From NCBI GenBank assembly GCA_026710905.1, contig JAPOQD010000103.1, forward strand, positions 1-38,347: 38,347 nt of DNA, given 5' to 3'. Each line of letters starts with the position of its first letter. Positions within the stretch are counted from its first letter, which is position 1. This stretch comes from Halieaceae bacterium (GTDB lineage: Bacteria; Pseudomonadota; Gammaproteobacteria; Pseudomonadales; Halieaceae). A program made the position numbers and the translations under genes. The notes beneath the pieces are model-generated. The model saw only the letters and a list, made by a program, of their open reading frames with translations, did no database searches and was not told the origin of the DNA. Below are positions 8,392-17,463 of this stretch, one piece after another.

Positions 8392-9742
8392 TCAAACACC
8401 GGCAGCTATCCGGATCCAGTGGCTGGCGTTGCTGCTGGTGGGGCTGGCCTTGGCCGCCTACGGCGCCTTTCTGTACCGCTATGCATTCAATATTCCATTC
8501 GCCGACGACATCAAGGATGTATTGCAGGTGTTGTCGGATATCGAGGAAGCACAAGGAATAGGCGAGGTTTTCCCACGGCTGTTTGAGCAACTCAACGATC
8601 ATCGCACCCTGTCGTCGCGCCTGGTTTATCTTGCGGTCTACCAGTTCTACGGTGAAGTCAATTTCCGTGGCTTGGTATTCCTCGCCAACCTTGCGCTGCC
8701 GCTGCTGTTGTGGTTGCTGTATCTGCCATTGCGCCAATCCGGCGCCTCTGTCCTGGTGATCGTACCCGCCGCGCTTTTGCTGCTTCAGTTGCGCACCTAC
8801 GGCATCACCTTTTGGAGCATGGCGGCCTTCGCCTATTTTTATGTCTTCCTGTACGGCTTCGCCAGTCTCTACTGCCTGCATAAGGTCAACGGAAAAAGAT
8901 TTTCACTGGCGATCCTTTTTGCCACGTTGAGTACCTTCAGCCTCGCTTCCGGCCAACTGATCTGGCTGGTTGGTTTCGCCAGCTTGCTACACCAGTGCCT
9001 GCTGTTGCGCAGGGCCTCCCTGTGGTACCTGTCGATATGGCTGTTGACGGCCGCTTTGGTGCTTGTGGCCTGGCGTATCGGCCTGGAAACTCCCAATACC
9101 GTCAGCGGCGTACTGGAACATTTTTTCTCCACACCGCTGAAGCACATAGGCTACTACCTGGTATTACTGGGCAGCGCCTTCAGCGAGCAGAATGTTATTC
9201 CGGCGGGACTGAGCGGCGTTCTGATACTACTGTTATTGGTTTTGTCGAGCCTTAGAAACTATCGGCAGGAAGACCTGCGGCTGGAACTCTGCGCCTGGTT
9301 TACCGCCCTGTCCATTGCGGCCATGGTGCTCGGCCGGGCGCCGTACTCCCCAATGGAATACGCCCTGTCCTCACGCTACAGCTTCCCGTCTGTACTGCTG
9401 ATGGCCACGGTCTGGGTAATGCTGGCCACTCGGCTGTCTTTACACGGCAGGCGTTTACTAGGGCTGGCCATACTGCTCTCCAGCGTCTATTGCATCAACT
9501 CTTATCGTCTCTACAGCGCCGCCCTGCAACCCGAGCTGGAAAGGCGGGTCGAGCTGTTCAACAGCGCTGTCTACTGGCAATTCGGCACTTCCCTCCCGGA
9601 AAGCAATGCGATAGTTGCCAGGGCGGTGGAACTGGAAATATGGCGACCTCCTGATCGGCCCCATCCTTTGCCGAAACTTGCAATCAGCGGTAGCAGCAAA
9701 CCGGATCTGTCCCGAGACGAGAAACGTGTGCGCGATGAGTAA
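8378..9742 (+). CDS. Polytopic membrane protein related to the B-type GT-C-like proteins
   Basis: The protein has 454 residues and about ten hydrophobic spans, without the long C-terminal domain of its relatives. The order of features matches the B-type proteins: acidic loop after span 1 (FADDIKDVL), then NDHRTLSSRL where the others have GAHRI..PR, and later GRAPYSPMEYALSSRY where the others have GR...RY/RYRS. Similarity is weaker than between the two long B-type copies. It overlaps the sulfotransferase by 14 bases, so it is translationally coupled to it. It is the last gene of the forward run and faces the convergent gene at 10039-11673. Function is inferred only. Confidence 0.65.
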   Translation: MPVHSQTPAAIRIQWLALLLVGLALAAYGAFLYRYAFNIPFADDIKDVLQVLSDIEEAQGIGEVFPRLFEQLNDHRTLSSRLVYLAVYQFYGEVNFRGLVFLANLALPLLLWLLYLPLRQSGASVLVIVPAALLLLQLRTYGITFWSMAAFAYFYVFLYGFASLYCLHKVNGKRFSLAILFATLSTFSLASGQLIWLVGFASLLHQCLLLRRASLWYLSIWLLTAALVLVAWRIGLETPNTVSGVLEHFFSTPLKHIGYYLVLLGSAFSEQNVIPAGLSGVLILLLLVLSSLRNYRQEDLRLELCAWFTALSIAAMVLGRAPYSPMEYALSSRYSFPSVLLMATVWVMLATRLSLHGRRLLGLAILLSSVYCINSYRLYSAALQPELERRVELFNSAVYWQFGTSLPESNAIVARAVELEIWRPPDRPHPLPKLAISGSSKPDLSRDEKRVRDE

Positions 9743-10038
9743 CCTCCCAATGAATTTACACTGCTACAGTTGCCGGTGTAGGTCTCCAGGTCCAACTGGT
9801 TCACTTTTCTTGTGGCTCATAACTGCTGCTTGAAGGCGGTTTCAGCCGCCGGTATTGATTTCCAGCCGGAATTCGGCTCGGTAACCGCCCCCCTGTCTAA
9901 CTCGGGTGTATCACCGGCGTAGCAACTCCTGGAAGCAATTCATGCCTGACCGTGCCGCTCGCGCCGTCTGTTTGTTTTCATAGTATGTTTGGGACCGAAC
10001 GGCAAAGGCGCCTTAAGGAAATCCTCAAGCGCTTGAAG

Positions 10039-11673
10039 TTATTTGAATTTGTGGCCGTCAGATTCGAGGCGCGGTTTCCACAGATCGATCTTCCTCATGC
10101 CGCCTCCGCGCCTCTCCGGATAGGGTAGTTGCAGGGTATCTACTTTCTCATAGTTTTTGAGGAATTCAGCTTGGCCGTGCCCTTTCTCAAAAGGCCAGCC
10201 TGTTGGCGAAGCGCCGATGATTCCCCACTTCCCAGGTCTCAGCAACACCAGGTCGAAAAATTTTCTGCCGATCATTTCGTTGGTTTCCCTGATATAACGT
10301 GCGCTGATTGAGCGGACAGATCGAGCGCTTTCTTCCCGTCTCAGGAGCACGGGTTTGAAAACGGAAAAGTGAAAGTGCTGGCTCAAAGCCCCCTGGTACA
10401 GTTTTTTCCCCTTGGCGTTGAGCAGGTGTGCGACTATTTCGTTGGCAAAAATGTGTTCATGCTGGTCGATTTTCTCTTCCAATACTTCCCAACTTGTTCG
10501 CTCCGGGGAGGTGTGGGTGGGTAACAACGACCAAGTTTGCCAGAATCCCATGAATAGCAATGGGAGCAACAAGGGTAACGTGCGTTGGCTCCGGTGAACC
10601 AGCAGAAACGCGGCCAATAGGAGAAAAGGCGACATGAGTTGGAACAGGTAGGTCAGATAATTTCCACGGTTGTAGCCCAGCACCAGTCCGACGGCCAAGG
10701 TTCCGCCAAGCAACATGAATGTGAAATACTCAAGACCACGTACTTGAATCGCCCCTTTGGCGGCTGGAACCCGTAACGCGGCGGTGCCTGCCAGCAGAAT
10801 AGCCAGTATCAGGCTGGCATATACTGCCAGAAAGTCCAGTAGTTGCTTGATCAGGTGGTTCTCATCCCGGGTGAAAGCGGTGGCGCCATGCATTGCAAAG
10901 ATAGTGGTGTCCAGGTAATAGGGTGCTATGAGCAGGGTTGCCCCGACACTGGCGCCAAGCAGTACCAGCACCAGCAAGGCATAGGCGGCAGCGCTAAGCA
11001 GCGAGACACGCCACAACAGATACATGGCGAGGAATGCTGGAGCGGCGATAAAGTACGGTTTTCCGAAAAAGGCCAGTACACCAAAAACTGCGCTGAAAAT
11101 CAGACTGCGGTGACTGAAACCCGCAGCCAGGGGAACCAGCAAACAGGCCATGTAAAGACAGTGTCCCAGCCCGTTGACGCTGGCAACGGGCGTTGAGTAA
11201 TGCAGTAATGCCGCATACAGCATCGCGGCCGAGCAAAGCGCATACAGCTTATCAACACCCAGATGTCTGAGACTCCGGTAGCAAAGGCCACAGGAAATCA
11301 ACAGCATCCCCGCGTTGACAGCACGGTGTAGTACAAGCGTGTTGCCGAAGACCCCAGCCAGAGGGGCCACCAGAACATTATAAAGTGCAGGATAGACATC
11401 GGTGTATATTGGCAAATACTCGGCTCGGTAGGGGTTTCCACCATCCATGATCAGGCCGGTAATCAGCAGCATGGCCGGTTCGAAGATGTCCAGGGGCAGC
11501 ACTTCCAGAATCAATTGAAAGTGGTGTTTGATCAGTAGGGTGGAGTAAACCAACAGAGCCGCCCATAGCAACAGGCGAGACCAGTACTGCGCTGCGCTAC
11601 TTGAATATGCCTCAGTCAGCAGGCTTTTCCAGTTGCGAATTGGGGCGTGACGACGCAATTCCGGGGCTGTCAT
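10039..11673 (-). CDS. Polytopic membrane protein, probable GT-C glycosyltransferase (A-type paralogue)
   Basis: The protein has 544 residues and is the second A-type copy. It has PLDIFEPAM after the first span, then GGNPY and DVYPALYN, FGNTLVLHR, GNYLTYLFQLMSPFLL and a soluble C-terminus ending with a GGG motif, each aligning with the protein at 2060-3676. The ATG at 11673 overlaps the stop of the gene at 11670-13448 as ATGA, so it is the second gene of a two-gene reverse-strand operon. In both operons an A-type gene neighbours a B-type gene, but the transcription order is reversed (A then B at 2060-5555, B then A here). That argues against a simple inverted copy of the pair. Confidence 0.75.
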   Translation of the reverse strand: MTAPELRRHAPIRNWKSLLTEAYSSSAAQYWSRLLLWAALLVYSTLLIKHHFQLILEVLPLDIFEPAMLLITGLIMDGGNPYRAEYLPIYTDVYPALYNVLVAPLAGVFGNTLVLHRAVNAGMLLISCGLCYRSLRHLGVDKLYALCSAAMLYAALLHYSTPVASVNGLGHCLYMACLLVPLAAGFSHRSLIFSAVFGVLAFFGKPYFIAAPAFLAMYLLWRVSLLSAAAYALLVLVLLGASVGATLLIAPYYLDTTIFAMHGATAFTRDENHLIKQLLDFLAVYASLILAILLAGTAALRVPAAKGAIQVRGLEYFTFMLLGGTLAVGLVLGYNRGNYLTYLFQLMSPFLLLAAFLLVHRSQRTLPLLLPLLFMGFWQTWSLLPTHTSPERTSWEVLEEKIDQHEHIFANEIVAHLLNAKGKKLYQGALSQHFHFSVFKPVLLRREESARSVRSISARYIRETNEMIGRKFFDLVLLRPGKWGIIGASPTGWPFEKGHGQAEFLKNYEKVDTLQLPYPERRGGGMRKIDLWKPRLESDGHKFK

Positions 11674-13448
11674 TGCGCCGCCTGGTGAATTATGCGCGGT
11701 AGCGTACTGCAGATGGTGGATTTACCCAGTACAGGGGTGAAAATCAGCGTCAACTCCTCCGGGCTAAACCGCGGTTTTGGATGGCGCAGATAACCCCGCC
11801 AGAGTATAGGCTGGCCCGGTAAAAAAGGCGTTACTTTATTGGCTGCAGGGAGTTGTGGAATCAATACTCCCTGCGAAGCTGCTCCGCTCAACTGTATACG
11901 ACGGAAACGCCTACTCACTGACCCCCCACTCCACTCTATTTTGGAAACATCATCCCAACCGGGGGACACAGACAAACGCAACGCCTCATCGCAGGGCGGG
12001 CTTTCAGCCTTCTGTTTACCCTCCAGGTCTGCGGCGAACGCAACTTCCTCCTTTCGCATCCATGCCTCAATCCCGGGGAATGGGTTTGGCAAGTTTAGTG
12101 GCAGTATCGGTCGGTAGTCACCAGTTCTATGCCGCGATAGCTCTGCTTGCGCTGAGGCGATGCCCGCAGCGTTGACAAGATTCCACTCCCCCCTTTTCGG
12201 TGCTTTCAGGGGTATCAGGACGAAAACCAACACCAGGCCAAGGCACAGCAGAGTCTTAAGCCACTGCCAGCAGTGTGGTAAAAGTGCTACTGCCAGCCCT
12301 GAAACACTAAGCCAGTACAGCATTACAAAGGAACGGTAACGTAGCGCATCGTATTGATGGGCCATGAAGCGGCCTGTTTGCGAGATGCACAGAGCAATGC
12401 CCAGACAGAGCGTCGCCATAAACAGACAGAACAATATGTCCGGGTCCCGTCTACGCCGGGGCCATTGGCGCCTCCAGGCTTCCGCCAGACCAAGTACAGA
12501 TAACAGCGACAGCATTTCAGCCGCCAATGGGTTCAGAAGCAGCAGTGGAGCGCCAAGGTGTTTCAGGGTATCGCGAACCGCTTTAAAGACTATCTCAACT
12601 TCAAAAGGAACCGCAGAAACAGCTTGCCAGTTCTCCTTGAGCAATTCACGGGCCTGCTGATTGGTGATCAAGATGCGTAATGAGTGGTGCACATCCTGCA
12701 GGTAAACACTTAGTACCAGCAAAGACAGGAGTGCGGCAACCAGCATCGTCGTTCTTGAGTCATTGCGCAGGAATGCTGCTGCGGGTAACAGGCACCACAC
12801 CAAAAGCCCCGAAAAATTGGACATTGCTGCCAAAGCGGCCAGCGACCAGGCCAATAGCCACAACGTCGGTTTGTTCAGCCGTACTGGTGTAAACAGCAGC
12901 AGTAGACTTGCCGCTGAGCAACCCAATGCGGTAAACCAGCTCGTATTTATGGGGTTTAACAGGTTGTATAAGTGCCCGGGTGAGAACAGCCAAACGATGA
13001 CCAGACCCTGTGGCAAAAGTGCTGGTAAATAGTGCTTGCGGCCCAGTAAACGAAAATTGTACAAGTACATAGCTGCCAGGGCGATCAGCGAAGCGTAGGC
13101 ACTGAAGAAAATGAGGTGGTTTTGCCCCTGAAAAAATTGATAGTCCAGAGTCATCAGTACACGGCTCAGCACGATTCTGTGTGCACCGGAAGTGAGTGCA
13201 ACCCCCTCGCGTAAATCAGTGGCGCCCCAGCCATAATCCAGGACCTGCATCACCAGGGGCATGATTTTCCAGGTGTCTCGGGCTGGAATATGCGGGTGAA
13301 ACTGCAGGAAAATCATGAATTGGCCCAGCAGGAAGTAAACACCGAGCAGGAGTACAGCGGCTCCCGGGATGAACTGCAGGGTTTTTCTTGTAAGGGGTTC
13401 CAAGGTCAAATGGATACCGGTGCGGTCCGCTAATGCTGTTGTTTTCAT
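11670..13448 (-). CDS. Polytopic membrane protein, probable GT-C-like glycosyltransferase (B-type paralogue)
   Basis: With the start at the ATG at 13448 the protein has 592 residues, close to the 589 of its paralogue at 3786-5555. The frame is open further upstream, but that extension has no family similarity and would run past the start of the divergent gene at 13551. Shared blocks include HPHIPARDTW, GAHRIVLSR, FFQGQNH, LFSPGHLYNLLNPINTSW and MLYWLSVSGL. About ten to twelve hydrophobic spans precede a soluble C-terminal region. It is the first gene of a two-gene operon with the A-type copy. The specific activity is unknown. Confidence 0.7.
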   Translation of the reverse strand: MKTTALADRTGIHLTLEPLTRKTLQFIPGAAVLLLGVYFLLGQFMIFLQFHPHIPARDTWKIMPLVMQVLDYGWGATDLREGVALTSGAHRIVLSRVLMTLDYQFFQGQNHLIFFSAYASLIALAAMYLYNFRLLGRKHYLPALLPQGLVIVWLFSPGHLYNLLNPINTSWFTALGCSAASLLLLFTPVRLNKPTLWLLAWSLAALAAMSNFSGLLVWCLLPAAAFLRNDSRTTMLVAALLSLLVLSVYLQDVHHSLRILITNQQARELLKENWQAVSAVPFEVEIVFKAVRDTLKHLGAPLLLLNPLAAEMLSLLSVLGLAEAWRRQWPRRRRDPDILFCLFMATLCLGIALCISQTGRFMAHQYDALRYRSFVMLYWLSVSGLAVALLPHCWQWLKTLLCLGLVLVFVLIPLKAPKRGEWNLVNAAGIASAQAELSRHRTGDYRPILPLNLPNPFPGIEAWMRKEEVAFAADLEGKQKAESPPCDEALRLSVSPGWDDVSKIEWSGGSVSRRFRRIQLSGAASQGVLIPQLPAANKVTPFLPGQPILWRGYLRHPKPRFSPEELTLIFTPVLGKSTICSTLPRIIHQAAQ

Positions 13449-13550
13449 TATACTGGAACTCGCAGTTTGAGCCGCCCGAATTCGGACAAGGTTGGCGCCT
13501 GGCGAGAGGGGCGTCTCCAGGCATCGTGAAACTACCTGGAAGACGTATCG
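13449..13550. promoter_or_regulatory. Divergent intergenic region with a 10-bp palindrome
   Basis: About 100 bases separate two divergent starts. It holds a perfect palindrome CCGAATTCGG at 13476-13485 and a GCCTGG/CCAGGC inverted pair at 13497-13522. No convincing -35/-10 pair was found, but both operons must start here or nearby. A role as an operator is only a possibility. Confidence 0.3.
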
Positions 13551-14285
13551 ATGTATGAATATGACCGGAAATACTACCATTACATCAGCGGCGGCTCGCT
13601 GGCATCCGCCCGTGTGGTGGTCCCGCTACTGCGGGAGTTGCTGCCGATACCGCCAAGCTCGGTGCTGGATGTGGGTTGTGGCTCCGGGGCCTGGCTGTCG
13701 GTCTGGAAGCAGCAGGGCTGCCAGGTATTCGGCCTGGATGGCGCTTACGTCAATCGCGATGATTTACTGATCGCCGCTGATGAGTTTTTTGCCCAAGACT
13801 TGTGTGAGAAATTCGTCCTGCAGCGCAAGTTTGATCTGGCCCAGTGCCTGGAAGTGGCGGAACACCTGCCCGGCAAAGCCGCGCCGGGGCTGGTGCAGGC
13901 CCTGTGCCGGCATGCCGATATCGTGTTCTTTTCCGCGGCGCCGCCCGGCCAGGGCGGTGAGAGCCACGTGAATGAACAACCCTATTCCTACTGGCGCGAC
14001 CTGTTTCAGGCCAATGGCTTTACCATGTACGATCCACTGCGCGGGAGACTGGGAGGCCACCCAGAGGTAATGCCCTGGTACCGTTATAACAGCTTCGTCT
14101 TTGTCCGGGAGGGTGTGCTGCAGGAGGCGCACTTGGCCATGGCGGATTGGCGAATCGGCCCGCACACTAACCCCGTTGATGTGTCTCCATGGTTCTACCG
14201 ATTGCGCAAAGCTCTGCTCAGACAGTTGCCGGTACGTGTCGGCACCGGTCTGGCCAGGCTCAAGAAAACCCTGTTTAATCCTTGA
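13551..14285 (+). CDS. Class I SAM-dependent methyltransferase
   Basis: The protein has 244 residues. Motif I is VLDVGCGSGAWL at about residues 38-49, followed by VFGLDG with the ribose-binding acidic residue and LAQCLEVAEHLP as the post-motif. This is a Methyltransf_23-like enzyme. The distinctive N-terminus, rich in tyrosine (MYEYDRKYYHY), and the ESHVNEQPYSYWRDLF segment resemble methyltransferases often found in polysaccharide loci. GGAAG lies a suitable distance before the ATG. It is the first gene of the second forward-strand part of the block and is followed after 71 bases by a GtrB-like glycosyltransferase. The substrate is not known. Confidence 0.83.
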   Translation: MYEYDRKYYHYISGGSLASARVVVPLLRELLPIPPSSVLDVGCGSGAWLSVWKQQGCQVFGLDGAYVNRDDLLIAADEFFAQDLCEKFVLQRKFDLAQCLEVAEHLPGKAAPGLVQALCRHADIVFFSAAPPGQGGESHVNEQPYSYWRDLFQANGFTMYDPLRGRLGGHPEVMPWYRYNSFVFVREGVLQEAHLAMADWRIGPHTNPVDVSPWFYRLRKALLRQLPVRVGTGLARLKKTLFNP

Positions 14286-14356
14286 AATATACTGATAACT
14301 CGTCCCCGGCGGCATACTATCTCCGGTACGGCAAACATTTACAGGCAGGTTTTCCA

Positions 14357-15340
14357 ATGACAAGCAAACCGGGACCCCGAATCGGTATTGTCGTACCGTG
14401 CTGTAACGAAGAGAAAATACTGCCCCTGACGGCGGCGCGTCTGCTGGAGGCGCTGGGCCAGCTCATCCGGGAAGCGCTGGCCGGACCGGGCTCTCTGATT
14501 TATTTTGTCGATGACGGCAGCAGCGATGGCACCTGGGATGAAATTTCCCGCCTTGCTGAACAGCATGAGCAGATTGCGGGGATCAAGCTGACCCGGAACT
14601 TCGGGCACCAATACGCCTTGTACGCGGGGTTGATGGAAGCCGAAGGCGATGCGCTGGTCTCCCTGGATGCCGATTTACAGGATGATATCGGTGTGATCGG
14701 CGACATGCTGCGGGAGTTTCTCACCGGTAAGGATATTGTCTACGGGGTCAGGGATGACCGGGCCAGCGATACCCGCTTCAAACGCTGGAGCGCGGCGGCC
14801 CACTACTGGTTTGCCGACAAGCTGGGCATCAGTACAGTGCGCAATCATGCGGACTACCGCCTGATGAGCCGGGCGGCCATCAGGCTTTTGAGCCGCTATC
14901 ACGAGGCCAATCTGTATCTGCGGGGCATCGTTCCCCTGCTGGGATTGCCCTCGGCGGAAGTCACCTACCGCCGCACGGAGCGCCTGGCTGGCGAGTCAAA
15001 ATACAGTATCGGAAAAATGATCAGCCTCTCGTTGCGCGGCATTACCTCTTTCTCCATCATGCCGCTGCGCTTCATTACCGCCATGGGAATATTGGTCTTT
15101 ATAATTTCCTTGATCCTCGGTCTGTGGGCGCTTCACGCCGCCTTGTTTCGGGAAGGGGCCGTGCCTGGCTGGGCCTCCACGGTGATTCCCATTTACCTTC
15201 TCGGCGGCCTGCAATTATTCGCCATCGGCGTGGCTGGGGAATATATCGGCAAGACCTACATGGAAGTAAAGCGGCGGCCGCTCTACCTGGTAGAGAGCCG
15301 TTGCGGTGGTAGCAAGAATGTGCCGGATGCCCCGGGGTGA
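14357..15340 (+). CDS. GtrB/DPM1-like family 2 glycosyltransferase
   Basis: The protein has 327 residues from the ATG at 14357. The frame could begin at a TTG at 14282, but the family domain starts at RIGIVVPCCNEE just after the ATG. The GT-A domain shows FVDDGSSDG and SLDADLQDD, the donor-binding motifs, then two C-terminal hydrophobic spans and a cytoplasmic tail with GKTYMEVKRRPLYLV. The architecture matches that of the protein at 141-1097, so the block encodes two polyprenyl-phosphate glycosyltransferases of different base composition. It should supply lipid-phosphate-linked monosaccharide for the membrane transferases; that link is inferred. Confidence 0.87.
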   Translation: MTSKPGPRIGIVVPCCNEEKILPLTAARLLEALGQLIREALAGPGSLIYFVDDGSSDGTWDEISRLAEQHEQIAGIKLTRNFGHQYALYAGLMEAEGDALVSLDADLQDDIGVIGDMLREFLTGKDIVYGVRDDRASDTRFKRWSAAAHYWFADKLGISTVRNHADYRLMSRAAIRLLSRYHEANLYLRGIVPLLGLPSAEVTYRRTERLAGESKYSIGKMISLSLRGITSFSIMPLRFITAMGILVFIISLILGLWALHAALFREGAVPGWASTVIPIYLLGGLQLFAIGVAGEYIGKTYMEVKRRPLYLVESRCGGSKNVPDAPG

Positions 15341-15460
15341 ATTGCCGTTGGCTGAGTATGAGGGGAAGAAATCGGCTAAAATCCGGTTTTACTTTCACAC
15401 CTACGCCGGGTTCTCTGTCATGAAGATTTCGCCATCCAACATACCTTGCCGGGGCTGACG

Positions 15461-16393
15461 ATGTTGGATAAATCAGAAATGACGGCCAGTATTCAGGAAT
15501 TCCAACAAGCCGGTAATAGAATATTTTTGCAGGTGGCTGCGATTTACCTGCTGATGTTTGCCTGCATCCTGGTGGTGTCCAATAGCGAAGTTGATGGGAA
15601 TCTCACTTTTGTGCTGTTATCACTGGTTGGCTGGGTGGTGATCGGCTGGTGCCAGTTCGCCCTGTTCAATGCCTTGCATGAAGGACTGCACATGCGATTC
15701 GGCAATCCTCACCGGGAATTTCCGGCCTGGTTGCTCACCGCTTTTCCCCTGGGCTTTGATGAAGCCTATCGCAGCTTTCATCTGGCGCATCACAAATATT
15801 TTGGCGACCCGGTACGAGACCCGGATTACGCCAACTATGCAAATTTTCCGAAAACCAGAGGTGAATTCATTAGCCGGCTGTTGCTGAATCTCTGCGGATG
15901 GCGTGCGCTTCGCCAGTTTTTTGATATTCGCCGGGGTCTGGGTAATGAGGAAAGGGTTAACCCGGCTGAGCGATACCTGCCCATTAGACTGTTGCTCACA
16001 CAGGGGCTGATCCTGGCTCTTTTCTCACTGACCGTCGGCTGGTTTTACTATCTCTGGCTATGGCTCATTCCCCTGTTGACCGTGGCCAAGTTCTTCACCT
16101 CGACCCGAACCTTCTGTGAGCATGCCAGTCCGGATAATCTAGCCGTGATTCGAACCATTACCGGCACCTTTGCGGGTGAAAAAATTCTTGGGGTCTTCTG
16201 TTTTCACTATCATGCCGAGCACCATCGCCATGTGGCCATTCCCTGCAATCGTCTGGCTGCCGCCCACGCCGCGCTGCAAGTATTGCTGTACTCGAATTCC
16301 GAGCCGGGCCAACCGCGTTATGAACTGTTTCAACAGGGCTATTTTCGGCTGCTTGGCAATTGGTATAAAGACCTTCCTCAGCGCGGGGTTTGA
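15461..16393 (+). CDS. Membrane fatty-acid desaturase/hydroxylase family protein
   Basis: The protein has 310 residues from the ATG at 15461, chosen over an in-frame TTG at 15446. Three histidine clusters that ligate a di-iron centre are present: HEGLH (73-77), HLAHH (107-111) and HAEHH (251-255), with an extra histidine in FCEHA. Hydrophobic pairs of spans lie between them. This is the integral-membrane desaturase superfamily, which uses oxygen to desaturate or hydroxylate acyl chains, carotenoids or other lipids. Its stop shares one base with the next ATG (TGATG), tying it to a methyltransferase. Its place in a glycan block suggests the target may be a lipid carrier or the lipid part of a glycolipid, but this is inference. 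Confidence 0.85.
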   Translation: MLDKSEMTASIQEFQQAGNRIFLQVAAIYLLMFACILVVSNSEVDGNLTFVLLSLVGWVVIGWCQFALFNALHEGLHMRFGNPHREFPAWLLTAFPLGFDEAYRSFHLAHHKYFGDPVRDPDYANYANFPKTRGEFISRLLLNLCGWRALRQFFDIRRGLGNEERVNPAERYLPIRLLLTQGLILALFSLTVGWFYYLWLWLIPLLTVAKFFTSTRTFCEHASPDNLAVIRTITGTFAGEKILGVFCFHYHAEHHRHVAIPCNRLAAAHAALQVLLYSNSEPGQPRYELFQQGYFRLLGNWYKDLPQRGV

Positions 16394-17322
16394 TGAGCTC
16401 CTTTACATGTAACTACTGTGGCCGGGACCGGTATGTTGCAGTCATCCGAGGCATGCGTGACTGGGAATATGGTGTTGAAGGCGAATACAACTACTTCCAG
16501 TGCCTGGGCTGCGCGGGAGTCCAGTTGCAGCCTTTTCCCGGTTTGAAGGATTTAAAAAAAGCTTATGACATCCATTACCACGGTTACGCGGTTGGCGCCA
16601 AACGCGGCCGCTGGTTTTCTCTCCTGTACGCAGCTAGGGAGGGTCTGTTTCGCCGGCAGATGAGCCGCTTGGTAACAGCCGAATCGCGGGTTCTCGATCT
16701 GGGCTGTGGCGCGGGTGACTTCTTGGTGAGTTTGCAGGCACTCGGCTTGCGGCATCTTGAGGGAATTGATTTCAGTCATGACATGATTGCTGCACTCAGA
16801 GACCGGGGCATTCGTGGCTATTGTGGCACCTTTACGGATTTTGACGCTATGCCGGAAGGTTATGACTTGATCTCGATGAACAATTATCTGGAACATACTC
16901 TGGAGCCACGCAAGGAACTGGAAAAGTCATTTTCCCTACTGCGTCCCGGGGCCTGGCTGGTGGGTGAATTACCCGGTTTTGACTCCTATGAGCGCCGTAT
17001 TTTCGGGCGCTATTGGGGGGGTAATCATGTACCGCGCCATACCTATCAGTTCAATAGCGATTTTTTACGGCGCCTGCTGCGAGACTGCGGGTTCGAAGAG
17101 ATCCGCATTGCGCACCAGTTGAACACCAGCCATTGGGCTTTGTCGGTGCAAAATTTCACGCAACGCCGGGTCCGCGACCTGCGGCATAACCCGGCGCTTA
17201 AGAATGGCCGAAGCAAATATTATCTGCTGCTGTTGCTGGCATTCCTTCCCGTCAATATTATCTGTGTGCTTTTGAAAAAGTCGGGTTGCCTCAAGTTTTA
17301 TGCGCGCAAACCTGCGCCATAG
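16393..17322 (+). CDS. SAM-dependent methyltransferase with N-terminal zinc-binding motif
   Basis: The protein has 309 residues. Two CxxC pairs (C6/C9 and C37/C40) form a probable zinc ribbon at the N-terminus, followed by motif I VLDLGCGAGDFL at about 100-111 and the post-motif MNNYLEHTLEP. This layout, zinc ribbon plus Methyltransf_23-like domain, is known from bacterial sugar C- or O-methyltransferases. A hydrophobic stretch near residues 274-291 may anchor the C-terminus to the membrane. The ATG overlaps the desaturase stop by one base, so translation is coupled; a TTG three bases earlier is a less likely start. The substrate is unknown. Confidence 0.84.
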   Translation: MSSFTCNYCGRDRYVAVIRGMRDWEYGVEGEYNYFQCLGCAGVQLQPFPGLKDLKKAYDIHYHGYAVGAKRGRWFSLLYAAREGLFRRQMSRLVTAESRVLDLGCGAGDFLVSLQALGLRHLEGIDFSHDMIAALRDRGIRGYCGTFTDFDAMPEGYDLISMNNYLEHTLEPRKELEKSFSLLRPGAWLVGELPGFDSYERRIFGRYWGGNHVPRHTYQFNSDFLRRLLRDCGFEEIRIAHQLNTSHWALSVQNFTQRRVRDLRHNPALKNGRSKYYLLLLLAFLPVNIICVLLKKSGCLKFYARKPAP

Positions 17323-17463
17323 CGATTACTGGTGCCGGATGTTTCACCAAGGCAACTTTGAAGAGGTAAGCAAATTATTTTCCATCAACTCGAAACACTG
17401 AAGCCATGTCCCTCGTTCCAATTGATGACTTGCGTTTGATCTTCCAAGGGAAGAGTCGGAATC

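Noticed and set aside
9743..10038. Terminator between the convergent genes at 9742 and 10039
   Set aside because: Only a 5-bp GGCGG/CCGCC stem at 9835-9850 without a T-run was seen; too weak to call.
2060..13448. A-B and A'-B' gene pairs as a simple inverted duplication
   Set aside because: An inverted copy of A then B would still be transcribed A then B. The second operon is transcribed B then A, so at least one more rearrangement or separate duplications are needed.
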